From NCBI GenBank assembly GCA_009733775.1, contig WOGZ01000141.1, forward strand, positions 20,133 to 84,132: DNA of 64,000 nucleotides. Direction: 5' to 3'. Position 1 is the first letter of the stretch. Each line of letters begins with the position of its first letter. Both the position numbers and the translations under genes were made by a program. The DNA comes from Alectoria sarmentosa. Taxonomy: Eukaryota; Ascomycota; Lecanoromycetes; Lecanorales; Parmeliaceae. Under the pieces are notes generated by a model. The model did not search any database and had not been told where the DNA came from. It saw nothing but the letters and a program-made list of their open reading frames with translations. Shown here piece by piece: positions 45,338 to 55,937 of the stretch.

Positions 45338-45637
45338 GGCAACGAGGTCATCAAAAGACGAATAGGTAGGTAGAGCAGTAGAAAAGCTCAGAGTGAAACA
45401 CGGAGATCACAACTGCGCAGGTGCGCTGCCAGATGCCGTGGTGGGCCGTCTCAGTCACAACTTAATGGTCAGGTATCACGAACATGGCATACATACTCGA
45501 AACAAGCAGCCAGGATCCTCCACCCGAGCGACTCCCAAGCATGGCACAAGAAAATCATCCACAAAGTCACAAACGATTTGCGACGTCGAGGTCTCCCACC
45601 TCTTGGCGGCGGGATCGGCGTCGAATCATCGTCATGT

Positions 45638-45798
45638 CTCGCGAGTGAAGCGTGCAAGCTTGACGAAAAAGAGTACGCCAAGGCCGAAACGAATGGTTCT
45701 CGCATGCATTTCCCCAGCAGGGTATGATGGGCGCGGGGTACACTATGGCGGGGGTGAGGCGAGATCACAGCTCGCATGAGCTTATCTGCGGCTCGCCG
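45638..45798. repeat. diverged direct repeat, copy A
   Basis: From GAGTGAAGCGTGCAAG to CGCATGAGCTTATCTGC this segment aligns with 46811-47015 with gaps. On the minus strand both read partly similar peptide text (SPHP, CMREPF against CIRDPF, SLHASLAR against TLHSRALIR). Confidence 0.45.
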
Positions 45799-46198
45799 TG
45801 CACGAGTTGATATAGGGATGTATGACCCCGGCCATGCACACTTGGGACGCATGTTTCTCGACGCTGCTGTCGAGTTGATACGAACATTTCTTCTTTAAAT
45901 CTGCAATTGATCCGCCAAATAGGGTTTCCATGGTCCTCTCGTTCCTCGCAGAGAAGAGGGTCTTGAATACTGTCAGAGTCCGCAAACCGTTTCCACTAAT
46001 CCCCCTACTAGTCCACTTAAGAAAATATTCAGGGAATACATGATTGCGGAGGTATGTCCTCAAAAGGCCCAGATCTTCATAGCCGAGGTACAAGGCCGCA
46101 CTTTGCTCATTGTGGCTGACGCTTATATATATATATATACCCACCATCGTATCTTTGTCCCAGTATTTGTTTGGTTCGCCAATCGCCGGCTGTGGCAT
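45782..46198 (-). CDS. possible small orphan protein
   Basis: Single open frame of 138 aa with a true ATG. It has a (TA)n-encoded IYIYI stretch, then a helical, mixed-charge body (LLRTYLRNHVFPEYFLKW, LFSARNERTMETLFGG). No family, no signal peptide. The frame crosses the edge of the diverged repeat. Coding status is uncertain. Confidence 0.22.
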   Translation of the reverse strand: MPQPAIGEPNKYWDKDTMVGIYIYISVSHNEQSAALYLGYEDLGLLRTYLRNHVFPEYFLKWTSRGISGNGLRTLTVFKTLFSARNERTMETLFGGSIADLKKKCSYQLDSSVEKHASQVCMAGVIHPYINSCTASRR

Positions 46199-46321
46199 TG
46201 GCCTTGCCGGTCTTCTTACGCTTTGCCATGTTTTTGAGGCTGCAGGAATGGTCCAAAGGTCAACAAAGTTAGTATATGTATATACAGATCTGCTATAGCA
46301 AGCACAGGTCTATCGGAATTA

Positions 46322-46460
46322 GAGATAGGCCGTTGGACTTGTTCAGAACGAGGCTTCGGAGACAAAAACCCCAAGCAAGCAAGCTCAGGAGCGCACTTTT
46401 GGAGACCAGACGGAGACCGAGTGAAATTGAGAGTGGCCGTTGGACTTGTTCAGGGCCGAG
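46322..46460. repeat. short direct repeat pair
   Basis: GGCCGTTGGACTTGTTCAG occurs at about 46327 and 46435, 108 bp apart, with partly similar flanks. Confidence 0.6.
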
Positions 46461-46810
46461 ATCTGTAGGAGAAAGGAAGAGGTAGGTACAGAGGAAAAGC
46501 AGGCCTTTCAGACCAAGGAATTGAGCATTTGAAACGGTGAGAGGTGGAGTTTCAAGTGAAAATTTCGAGATAAAAACCGCACTGTATTTCTCTCGAAAAA
46601 CAGCGACGATGAGATGTCGAAGTGAGGAGATTGTGATCAGGGGAGTGATTGTAAAGAAGAAGAAGAAGAAGAAGAATATACATATATCGTGGGTGATAAA
46701 GAGAAAGTTGATGGAGAAGGTAGAAAGAAAGAGAGAAGGAAGGAAAGAAAGAAAGAAAGAAATTTTGAGTTCGATGATACGATGGTAAAAGCGATGTATT
46801 CCGAATCAAG

Positions 46811-47015
46811 GCTCGTGAATGAAGCGTGCAAGGGTGCCGAAGAAGGTCGAGGTAAGGCCCCTTCGGCCAGAACGGATCTCGGATGCATTGCCTCAGGACA
46901 TGATGGTGCGGATCAGGGTGGGGTGAATCAAGGGTCGTCGTGCATGATGCATACATACAACTTGTGCAACATGCAGGGCCCATGGCGACATCAGCCCGCA
47001 TGAGCTCATCTGCCG
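46811..47015. repeat. diverged direct repeat, copy B
   Basis: Second copy of the 45638-45798 segment, longer by insertions. The start (AATGAAGCGTGCAAG) and end (CGCATGAGCTCATCTGC) are the best conserved parts. Confidence 0.45.
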
Positions 47016-48354
47016 AGCTAATCTCTCAACTTTGATTAAAATGGTGTGGGGGTACGCTGACTAGTAGGTAGTGTGCTTCTATATTCCCGGACCGGGCTGG
47101 GAAGCGGGAGAGGGAGTGAGATGGTGGCTAGAAAGATGTAGCAGAGAGAGACTTGTGGGTGAGGACATGGACGGCACTGAGGTGGGGGTTTTGGGAGTCG
47201 GATGATCTTCCACTGGTATTATATGCGCTCGTGAGTTTGGTTGGAGAAAGTGTGTGAATGGTTGGATGGAATGATTCATGGACGGAGATTTATGGGGTTG
47301 AGGTATTCATCAGCGACTATATTTTGCGGTTTTCGCCTGTCCTCAATTCAATTAAACTTTCACGCGGGTCAGAGAAATCGTCATACACGTCAAAAGATTG
47401 TAAATCACCACAAGTCGATCAACAATTCTCCCACCCATTTACTCTTAAGTAGCGATGTAGTCTCCTCAATGACGCAATATCTACAATTAGTACACGAACA
47501 TACTCTGCGCCAGATCTGTCGTTGAGGCGCTATTCAGGATCGCTGATCCTAGGATGTAACGATGACTTCTTTCCACCATCTTCGGGGAATCTTGTTTTTG
47601 TTTCCTGGTAAGGGACGGTAATAGGCTATGTTACAGCATTGGGCCCTGACCGTGGGGGAAGTACCCCAATCTGTAGACTGTAAGACAGGCCTATTTTGAG
47701 GGCAAAGGAGCAAGGCGCCAGGGCTGGAGCAAGGGAATCGAATCCTCATGACGACTTTGAGCTATCATCCCGCGTAATTTGTGACTTGAAAAGGAAGGGA
47801 CCTCGGAAGCAGATGAAGCGCCGAGGTTCAACCGAGATTATCTCTTGGCACTGATCATCTTTCATGTCATCCTTTCTTTGAGTCTCATCTCCTTGTCCTT
47901 CTCTTTTCGTCCGAAGAGGAAATCGGGAAGATGGATGAGGTCTTTGTCTCCCAAAGGAGATGGGGTTTCCATTCAGAATCTGCGCGCAGAAGACTAATTG
48001 GCCGATTGGACTCATTGCTTTCGGCATCGGCTTTATCCGCATCAAATCCGGGTCGAGTAGATGCAAGTGCAACGGCATATGTTAAAACGATTAACAATCG
48101 ATGTCGATCCAGGGGTCATCGATATCGGATTGGATGATACTTGTCTCTTTGAAGCATTTCGGATGACGGAAAGGCCTGTTCTAGGAAATGCTTGGTATAT
48201 GATCGTTGCCGTGTGGAGGACTACTGCAAGCCACCAACCAGCAGCCAGCTGAAACTAAAGCTCGCCATCCCCAAGCGTAGTCGGTCGCACTCGGACCTCG
48301 TCAAAGCCTCATCGTCCTGACTGAGTACCGGGTTGAAGCTATGGAGTCGTTGAG

Positions 48355-48361
48355 TATATAT
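48355..48361 (+). promoter_or_regulatory. TATA-like box
   Basis: TATATAT lies 76 nt before the ATG of the second Zn2Cys6 gene. Confidence 0.35.
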
Positions 48362-48436
48362 GCCACGGCTTGATGCCATCTCACCTGTGCAGAGCACATC
48401 CATGAGCTCGATGTCGTTGGAGGTCAGAGGGGCACG

Positions 48437-50103
48437 ATGAACACAGGCAAACGGATGACACAGACCAAGCCTTGGAGAGGGTGCCAGACTTGCAAGCAAA
48501 GGCGCATCCGCTGTGATGAGGTACGACCTGTCTGCGGCAATTGCACCAAATATCACCGTGTCTGCCAATACACGCCCCCGCTAGACAAGAAAACATTTTC
48601 CCCAGTCCAGGCACCGCAATTCCTACAGGCCAACCATGCTTCTGCAAGCAACACCGACCTTACAAGTGCGGGCATACCTCTTAGCCTTGATCCTTACCCG
48701 CAGTCGCTGCTTCCCTTGACCCCAGCGAAGAGGGCTCTACTAGCCTTTTGTAAGACATTCATCATGCCTTTCCTGGCTTATCCCGGCCCGACTGGCAGTC
48801 TGCTGGCTGATTGATCCGCTCTAAAGATACCGAGGAAATGATGCCAGAAGTGTTCCCAATCCCGGCCGTAAATCAGGCTTGGAACCAAGCGATCATCCCG
48901 CAAGCATTTATCGAGCCTGCTTTGCTACACGCGCTCCTGGGCATCACCTCCAGCACCCTCAAGTCAAAGCATGGCAAGCCCTTCGACCCGTCGAGCGCCT
49001 TTGCAGAGCTCCAGTCCCACAAGATGGCGAGTATCAACCTGATCAACCGCAAGTTGCAGAATGTCTCAGACGCAACCCAGTTGTCGACCATCTTCACGGT
49101 CGTCACTCTATTTGGTTACGAGGTAAGCACGCTTGAATTCTCGCAACGTGCCAAGAGCTCACAACCGTAACAGCTAGCGGTAGACGAAGACTCGGATGCA
49201 ATTCAGGTACATTTGAGAGGTCTCAGAGATCTCATCAACTTGCGAGGTGGCTTCGATGGGTTGCCGGTCTTTCTCATGCAAATTGCTCTATTGTGTGTCT
49301 TTATTCGACAATCCCGCCCTCAAAGCTGGGCTTGTGCTAACGAAAGGCGCTTTAGCGGAGATCTAGGGTTCGCCGCGACACGACGCTCGTTGCCTTCCTT
49401 CCCTATCCTTCCAATGAAGGCAAAGCCTCCAAAAAATGCGCTTGATCGGATTTCTGCCAGAATCGATCCTAGCCTTCGACTACTCGGAATGAAGCTCATG
49501 AAGTTCAAGGACTCGCTCGATCCAAAAATGATTCAAGTATACCGTGATCTGAGCGTCGTCGTCGCTTTCAGAGAGTCGTGTAGCGGAGGGACTGAAGTCA
49601 CGCTCTACGAAGTCGAATACTTCGAGACTCTAGCATTGCGTGTTCAGCACCATCTGATCACTTTCTTAGCTACGCACCTCTCTCGACAGGACTCCGACAT
49701 ACAATCGATCTGTCGGGTGACTGTACCGATCTTCGTTGTCAGATACCAGTTCAGCATGTTCGGGCCGTCCATGATTATGGACAGTATGGTTATTCAACTC
49801 TACGAAGTTTTGAGCAGTCTGGACCTCTCAGAATCGTGGAAAAGCTTCCCCTCAGTCCTAGTCTGGGCGCTCATGTTCGGTGTCTGGATATCGAAAGAAA
49901 AGAGCATGAGAGATTGGTTCTTGTTCAAACTTGCCGAGGCATCTCACGGTAAATTGCGCTGGCAGTGGAATGAGATACGCGATATCTTGCAAACGCTTTT
50001 CTACGTCGATCGCTTACACAGAGCGGATTTCGAGAGCATCTGCGAAGAGGTGCGTTTGCTGGTGCCACACGCTGGGCCTACGCTGCCGGAGCCATCACGA
50101 TAG
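48437..50103 (+). CDS. Zn2Cys6 transcription factor
   Basis: Four exons, 48437-48749, 48827-49122, 49174-49292 and 49356-50103, give 491 aa. Introns are 77 (GTAAGA...TAAAG), 51 (GTAAGC...AACAG) and 63 nt (GTGTGT...TTTAG). The zinc cluster near residues 16-43 is canonical, C-x2-C-x6-C-x5-C-x2-C-x6-C with RRIRCDE. The middle region resembles the fungal regulator group with WNQAIIPQAF, LLHALLGI and VHLRGLRDLINLRGGF. The first intron is needed because the unspliced frame stops at 48807-48809. However, the retained text before that stop (FIMPFLAYPGPTGSLLAD) also looks like protein, so a frameshift is the alternative. Nuclear regulator; targets unknown, though the sugar transporter lies 3 kb away. 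Confidence 0.78.
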
Positions 50104-50649
50104 TTTGCTAGGGACTGGACAGAGTCACGCGAACAGCTCATTTGCTGTGTGTTAGTTCTTTTGCACAACGGTCATTGCAGAGAAGAAGGGCAAATGTGAG
50201 ATCTAGCGCCAAGCCACTCGAGGATCCCGCGTATCTCAAACACTACACCCTCTGCCTGAGCTGTAAAACACAACTTCGTCCGAGCCGCCCCACCAGCTCT
50301 GGAAATATAGCGCCTCAATGACGACAATCGGCCCTACGTATATCCCAAATATTGGAGGCAAGCCATTTTTAAAGATGCTCTTTCCCAAGCTCCATGTCTC
50401 ATCGATCATATAATGGCAGAAGTCAGCTGCCCCTCGGCGAGACAGTGTATTTCTATGTTTCGAGCTCTGAGCCAGTGATGGACTGCACCATTCATTTATA
50501 AAAACTCTACCGCTCTTAGTCCTTCTGATATTCCTTCCTGTCGCCATTCTGTATCGTCTCCGATTGTGCTTGCCAGTCAAGACTCATGCCTGTATTGACT
50601 CTCTTCTCACACCTTCCAAGGTAGTCTGAATTGCAGGTGCACATCTAAA
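50104..50649. other. intergenic; weak minus-strand frame
   Basis: A minus-strand frame at 50236-50547 from an ATG codes 103 aa (GRNIRRTKSGRVFINEW, then a hydrophobic FGIYVGPIVVIEALYF). No family or context supports it; it may be a shadow. Confidence 0.25.
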
Positions 50650-51470
50650 ATGACGCCTTACACACTTTGCACGCTAGTCGCTGCCGCGTTGCTTTCGTGT
50701 GTTCTCCTCAGTCATCTCTTGGAGTTCAAAGGTCAATCCGTCAAGCTGATCCCGCAACATCCAAGCTCCGATGACGCCCTCGCCATCCAGTGTCAACATT
50801 AGGAGACGGCCGATTCTCTATTCAGCAACGGTGGCGACCTGAGGGGCTGGTTTGTTGCGCAGACGTACGTCTAGCTCACTGCTGCCCAGTTCTTCCCCTT
50901 CCAATAAGAAGTGGCGCTGACTGTGGCCGCTCCCAGATTCGGCATCGCTGGATATGACAATTGGAGAAATGGCGGCGGTCTTCTGGATCGTCCGCAGTCG
51001 TACATGAATAATTTGTACTCGATGCAGAATTGGATCGCGCAGGGAAACCATTTGACGGATGATTGGCAGATGTGGTCCGAGATTGATCGTAAGCTCATCC
51101 CCTAACCTTGACCTTAATTGCGATCAAGTGCTCGTACGAGCTTGAGACAATGACGGACATTTCGTCGATAGCGCTCACTGCCCGACACCTTGCTTGTACC
51201 CAAATTGTGATACGGCCTCGAGCGTTGATCTGTTCGACAAGATTACTGAAACCAGCCGCTGGCTGTGATATGGATGAGCTTATCGAGAACACTTTACACT
51301 TGCTAGTGCTTGCATTCACGAATTGCTGACGGGAAGGCGGTTCGGTTTCTACATTGGTAGCCTCCTCGTTCGCCTCGTATCGGAATGTTTCGAATCCAAG
51401 AAGAACCACGGACGCTGTAGAGCGCATGTAGCGCGACTTGGCGACGTCTTGTCTCTACGAATGCTTTCAT
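50650..51470 (+). pseudogene. orphan with N-terminal membrane segment, nonsense-broken
   Basis: The ATG at 50650 opens a hydrophobic N-terminus (LCTLVAAALLSCVLLSHLLE), a signal peptide or anchor. The frame meets TAG at 50800-50802, then continues in the same frame with protein-like text (ETADSLFSNGGDLRGWFVAQ). It joins across a ~72-nt intron (GTACGT, branch GCTGAC, CCCAG) to FGIAGYDNWRNGGGLLDRPQ and DDWQMWSEIDR. CAG to TAG is the simplest cause of the stop. Further text (TDISSIALTARHLACTQIV, then FGFYIGSLLVRLVSECFES) follows in other frames, so the 3' part is either multi-exon or also shifted. No family recognised. Confidence 0.42.
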
Positions 51471-53215
51471 GAATACATTCGTAGCCCTTGGGCACAGGAC
51501 GTCCACGTGGTGCGGCTTAACTTTTGTGCAGATTTATTAATATCATAACCACGGAATTCGATGCTTTAATACTGACTGCAGCTTCCTTAAATCCCCCTCC
51601 GTCCCTCGGATTATTTTCAGATAGGAACGATAGAAGGCAGCACCTTGCCTTTGCATCTCCTCTACAACACACGTAGTTCCCCCCCAACCCTCGTGGTACT
51701 GGCACTCTACCAGCGCAAACCATGTCCACTCGCCAGTATCAGGCTTCTGATCTGCAATTGATTATACGAGAGGTAACTACGTAGTGTCGTAGTGTACGAG
51801 GAGATTAGGGAAGTCGGTAGATTGACTTTACGGAGGTAGGTAGGTATGTATGATGCGACGCGTGCATTCGTTGTGATTGTTTTGACTGTTAAGAGTCTTT
51901 GAGAGAGAAATGAGTGGGTTGATTGATTGATTGGAAGGAATGGAGTGGAGTGCAGTGCAGTGCAGTGCAGTGCAGTGCAGTGGAGCCGTTGAAGTGGAGC
52001 AGTGGTAGATGAGAGAGAGAGAGAGAGAGAGGGAGGGAGGGAGGGAGGCAAAGGGGCGTCGAATGGCGGTTGCTTTTGCTCGGAAATGAGAGGCGAGGTC
52101 TATTTAGAGAGAGAGAGAGAGTAAGGTAGGTAAGGTAAAGTAGGTATTGGGAATGCTAGTGAGAAGGAGAGTTTGTTGTTGATGACGCGGGAAATTTAAG
52201 TAGGTAAGTAGCTACGGTAGTAAGGGTACTTATTGCAGAGCGCAGGATGATTGCGCTCGAATTGCGAGGAGAGCCGAGTTATAATAAGCTAGGTCATAAC
52301 TGGGGGGAGGGGCAGATGAAGTAATAGGCAAACGTGCACCAACCAGTGTTGCTTTGCTACAAGGCAGCAGTGCCGACCCAGGGTCTATGGAAAAGCGAGT
52401 ACGGAGCCAAATGATGACAGCTTTGCCGACCCTTTCCTCTCCATCAGGTTCAGGTTCCTGCAGGCTGCACCAATTGTCGACTAAATCTACATCTCTTACC
52501 CTAGTCAATCCATGTCTCCATATCGGGTAATCAGGCGACAACCGAATGAGGTCTTTTGAGATCGATTTCATCACGAACCGTTGTAACGAGATCTCTGCAT
52601 CTTGATCTTTGGCCGAAGAGAAGCCTTCTTTTGACTCTAACCAGATCCAGCCTAAGTCCATCCCGCTGATGATTACAAGGATCGCCGTTAGCGAGGAGCG
52701 AGTCGAGTTTGTGGCACGACGAGCCGAGCGTTGCCGAAGACGACCTTTCAATCTCCCCGCCCTCCTACTTGATCTTCCTCTCATTCATAAACCACATCCA
52801 GTTCTGTCTGTACGCGCATCAAGTCAATTCAATGTTACAGAAGATAGCGAAACGACAGGCCCACGAACCCTCGAAATGCAGGATGCAGGAGTAAGGTTCC
52901 ACGACAGGGCAAAGTTTGACCCGACGAACAAGCATTATGCCGCCTTCGGTGACTTCGGTCTCCTATCAAAATTGCCATCTACCTCTCCTAACCCGGATCC
53001 GTTAATTTTGCATCTTTCTTCAGCGTGGAAAGGCTTAAAAACCCTGATGATGATGATTCAGTCCATGCTACCATGGTCTCGGCATGTCACACTCGACCGG
53101 CCAGCGCGGTCGATGATTCTGTCCATCTGACGGAATCTCGAATATATACCTGCACGCCGCCGCCCGTTACCATGTCTTTCTCCCCATCCGCTCCATCTTC
53201 CTTGCAGCAGTCGCC
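51471..53215. other. intergenic, microsatellites and unassigned frames
   Basis: Microsatellites at 51947-52048 and a GA run near 52100. Overlapping frames at 52230-52784 (minus) and 52609-53130 (plus) contradict each other and neither has a family. A TATA-like AATATATACC at 53141 is 75 nt before the oxidase ATG. Confidence 0.45.
51947..52048. repeat. (GTGCA)n, (GA)n and (GGGA)n arrays
   Basis: About six GTGCA units end near 51982. A GA run and GGGA run follow at 52011-52048. Confidence 0.85.
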
Positions 53216-55089
53216 ATGTTCTCTTTGGGTCTCCTTTTGTTGGGCTGCAGCCAGTTTGCAATCGCAAAGGTCGTCGAGTACAACTGGAGCATTGACTGGG
53301 TCAATAGGAATCCTGATGGAGCTTTCCCCCGGCCTGTCATTGGGATCAATGGCGAATGGCCATGTCCACAGATAGACGTTGACCTTGGAGACCATCTCAT
53401 CGTCACCATCTACAACAACCTGGGCAACGAGTCAACCGGTCTTCATTGGCATGGACTCAACCAATATGGCCATGCAACCATGGACGGTTCTGCTGGAACG
53501 GCCCAATGCCCGGTGCCACCAAACAGCACCTTCACCTATTCCTTCCCAGTAAGCTGCGCACTACTCTAATTGAGCAACGGCGCTGACAATGTGACCAGAT
53601 CAACCAGACAGGCTCATATTGGTACCACTCGCATACTCAAGGCCAATACCCAGACGGTCTGCGGGGACCTCTCATTATTCACGACCCGAATTTCCCCTAC
53701 CATTACGACGAAGAGATCACAATGACCTTCTCAGATTGGTACCATGAGCAGATGCCCACGCTCCTGAACTACTACCAATCCACTGCCGACGTCAATAACA
53801 ACTCCATTCAATCTGGGCAGGCGCCGATCCCAGTTGCAGGTCTCATCAATGACAGCCAGAACAACACCATCAAGGTCTTACCAGGAAAGACATACCTGAT
53901 TCACATGATCGACATGGCTAACTTCCCCGGTGTCGCCGTCTACTTTGACGGACATCCATTTACCGCCGTTGGAGTTGATGGCACGACTGTCGAGAAATAC
54001 TACATGGGGGACGAAATCCTGCGCATCGCTCCCGCTCAAAGATGGGATATACTCATCACCACCAAGAACGACACGAGTAAGAACTTTGTCATTTTTGCGA
54101 CTTTGGATGTTAACATGCTGTTTCCACCGCACGGCATTCCATCGATCGAGGGCTGGAACGGCAATACGACGGCTTGGCTGGTCTACGATGAAGCGAAGCC
54201 TCTCCCTCCCCAAAAGACCTTCTATTCATTTGAGTTCTTTGACGAGGTCAACAATCTCATACCCTATGATCGTATGCCTTTGCTTGAGCCCGTGGACCGA
54301 CGCATAGAGATGACCTTGGACAACGCGACCTTTGACGGCATCACTCGTTTCACCATCAACAACGTCACCTACCTCCCACAAAAGGTCCCATCTCTCTACA
54401 CTGCCCTCAGTGTCGGCAACTACAGCACAGATCCCGTGGTCTACGGCGTCAACAGCAATCCTTTCGTCCTAAACTATGGCGAGATCATCGAGGTCGTCGT
54501 GAACAATAAGCATGAAAACCTCCACCCTATGCATCTCCATGGCCATCAATACCAAGTGCTTCAGCGCGGGTATCCTGATACGGGCGGCGTATGGGATGGA
54601 GTCTATGACCAGAACGTCTCTGCTACCCCAGTCCGAAGAGACACTGTCATGTTGAACAAAAACTCGTCATCTGTATGGCGTTTCAAGGCCGACAATCCCG
54701 GAGTATGGCTCTTCCATTGCCACATCGAGTACCACATCACATCAGGTCTCGTCGCTACTATTGTTGAAGCACCTGACCACTTGGGTAACCTCACAATTCC
54801 GCGAGATCATATCGCAGCATGCAAGAGGTACGGAATGGATTACCAGGGCAATGCAGGAGCCAATACGAGGAATCCTCTCGATGTATCTCTTCAAGTGACG
54901 TCGGCTAATGCTAGCGCATTCTCACCAAACTATGGGTAAGATTCCCGAGCTCCTCTAACAGATGTAAAGTTAACGATCGTTCTCAGTGCGATCTTCCCAC
55001 CACCCAAAGGTGCCGGATCTTCGACATCCAAGAAGCGAAGTCTTTTGGGTCCGCCTATCAAAGATCGATTGGTGAAGCTTGGGAGTTAG
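53216..55089 (+). CDS. secreted multicopper oxidase (Fet3/laccase-like)
   Basis: Exons 53216-53548, 53599-54935 and 54987-55089 give 590 aa. Introns are 50 and 51 nt with standard ends. A signal peptide (SLGLLLLGCSQFAIAK) precedes three cupredoxin domains. Copper ligands are complete: HWHG (77-80), YHSH (120-123), HPMHLHGH (420-427) and HCHIEYH (484-490). The residue five after the last His is Leu, so the type-1 site lacks axial Met. MDGSAGTAQCPVPP is like the Fet3 ferroxidase branch, but there is no C-terminal membrane helix; the tail is short and basic (KKRSLLGPP). No FTR1-type permease is in the window. It likely oxidises phenols or iron outside the cell. Several N-glycosylation sites. Confidence 0.9.
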
Positions 55090-55868
55090 GACAATGTGTA
55101 GAAGTTTGGTTAATTATCCTGGTGGTCAAGATGCTGAAAGAGCGTTTCGCCAAACCATTTTGCATAATCATAGCCTAGAGATTGCATCCTAAGATGCAGG
55201 TGGTTTGCGATAGTTTTAAACTATAATATGTAATACTAGACGAACAAGATATAATATCTACGGCCTCTTGTCCGCCCCTTTTCTTTGTTGTTCTTGGGGC
55301 ATTCTCTAAAGTACTTGCCGAGTAAGGTACCGCTACAAACCACCAGCGCTAAACCCGTCCAATCAAAGTGGCTTGGCACTAGCAGTCGTTGACCGAAAAC
55401 CGCGCAACCGAACCGAACGGCGAATCCACAGCGCCCTGAGAGCACCATACGAATAAGTGCCAGCCGTCTCAATCCCTTCCCTTCCTTTCCCTTCCCTTCC
55501 CTGTCAGTCAGCCCGCCCTTACATGCCCGCGTTGCATTCCATTTGCAAGCTTGAGTACCTAGACTCGAGGACCTATGTAACTGCAGCACCAGCACATTAG
55601 ATCTGTGCGCTACAGTACTTAGGAGTATGTATGTATGTATGTATGTAATGTATGTATGTAATGTAAAACCCCTCCCTGCAGACGACCGAACCGACCGACC
55701 GACCACCCTGTGACCCTAGAACTGACAGACTGACAGACTGCCCTCGCTCTCTTCTTCTTCTTCTCCGAACACTTCTTTTTGATTTTTGACTAGGTAGCTA
55801 CCACCACCACCACCGAACATTTTTTTTTTTTTTTTTTTGACTAGGTAGCCACCACATCAGCAAAAAAG

Positions 55869-55900
<32 letters not shown>

Positions 55901-55937
55901 TTGGGTGGGTGGGTAAAAAACTTTCACCGTGGTGGAA
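55090..55937. other. intergenic, dense simple repeats
   Basis: TATG run 55625-55662, GACC/CCGA run near 55690, CTT run near 55752, CCA run near 55800, a T19 tract at 55820-55838 and a GAA run at 55867-55898. No gene seen. Confidence 0.6.

Larger units (their letters stand above)
45338..48354. other. long intergenic with diverged duplications
   Basis: 3 kb without a confident gene. It holds two diverged direct repeats, a (TA)n run at 46124-46139, (AAG)n near 46657 and (GAAA)n near 46740. A minus-strand ATG frame at 45782-46198 (138 aa, YLGYEDLGLLRTYLRNHVF) may be a small gene. Confidence 0.4.

Noticed and set aside
47715..47800. Possible tRNA T-loop (GGGAATCGAATCC)
   Set aside because: The stem does not pair over five bases and no anticodon or D arm can be folded around it.
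36696..50103. A metabolic gene cluster built from the two Zn2Cys6 regulators, SDR and sugar transporter
   Set aside because: No core synthase or shared pathway, long gaps and an unrelated IF3-like gene inside. The genes look independent.
52230..53130. Overlapping long frames on both strands
   Set aside because: Each excludes the other, neither has a recognisable domain or intron signals, and the stretch is the upstream region of the oxidase gene.
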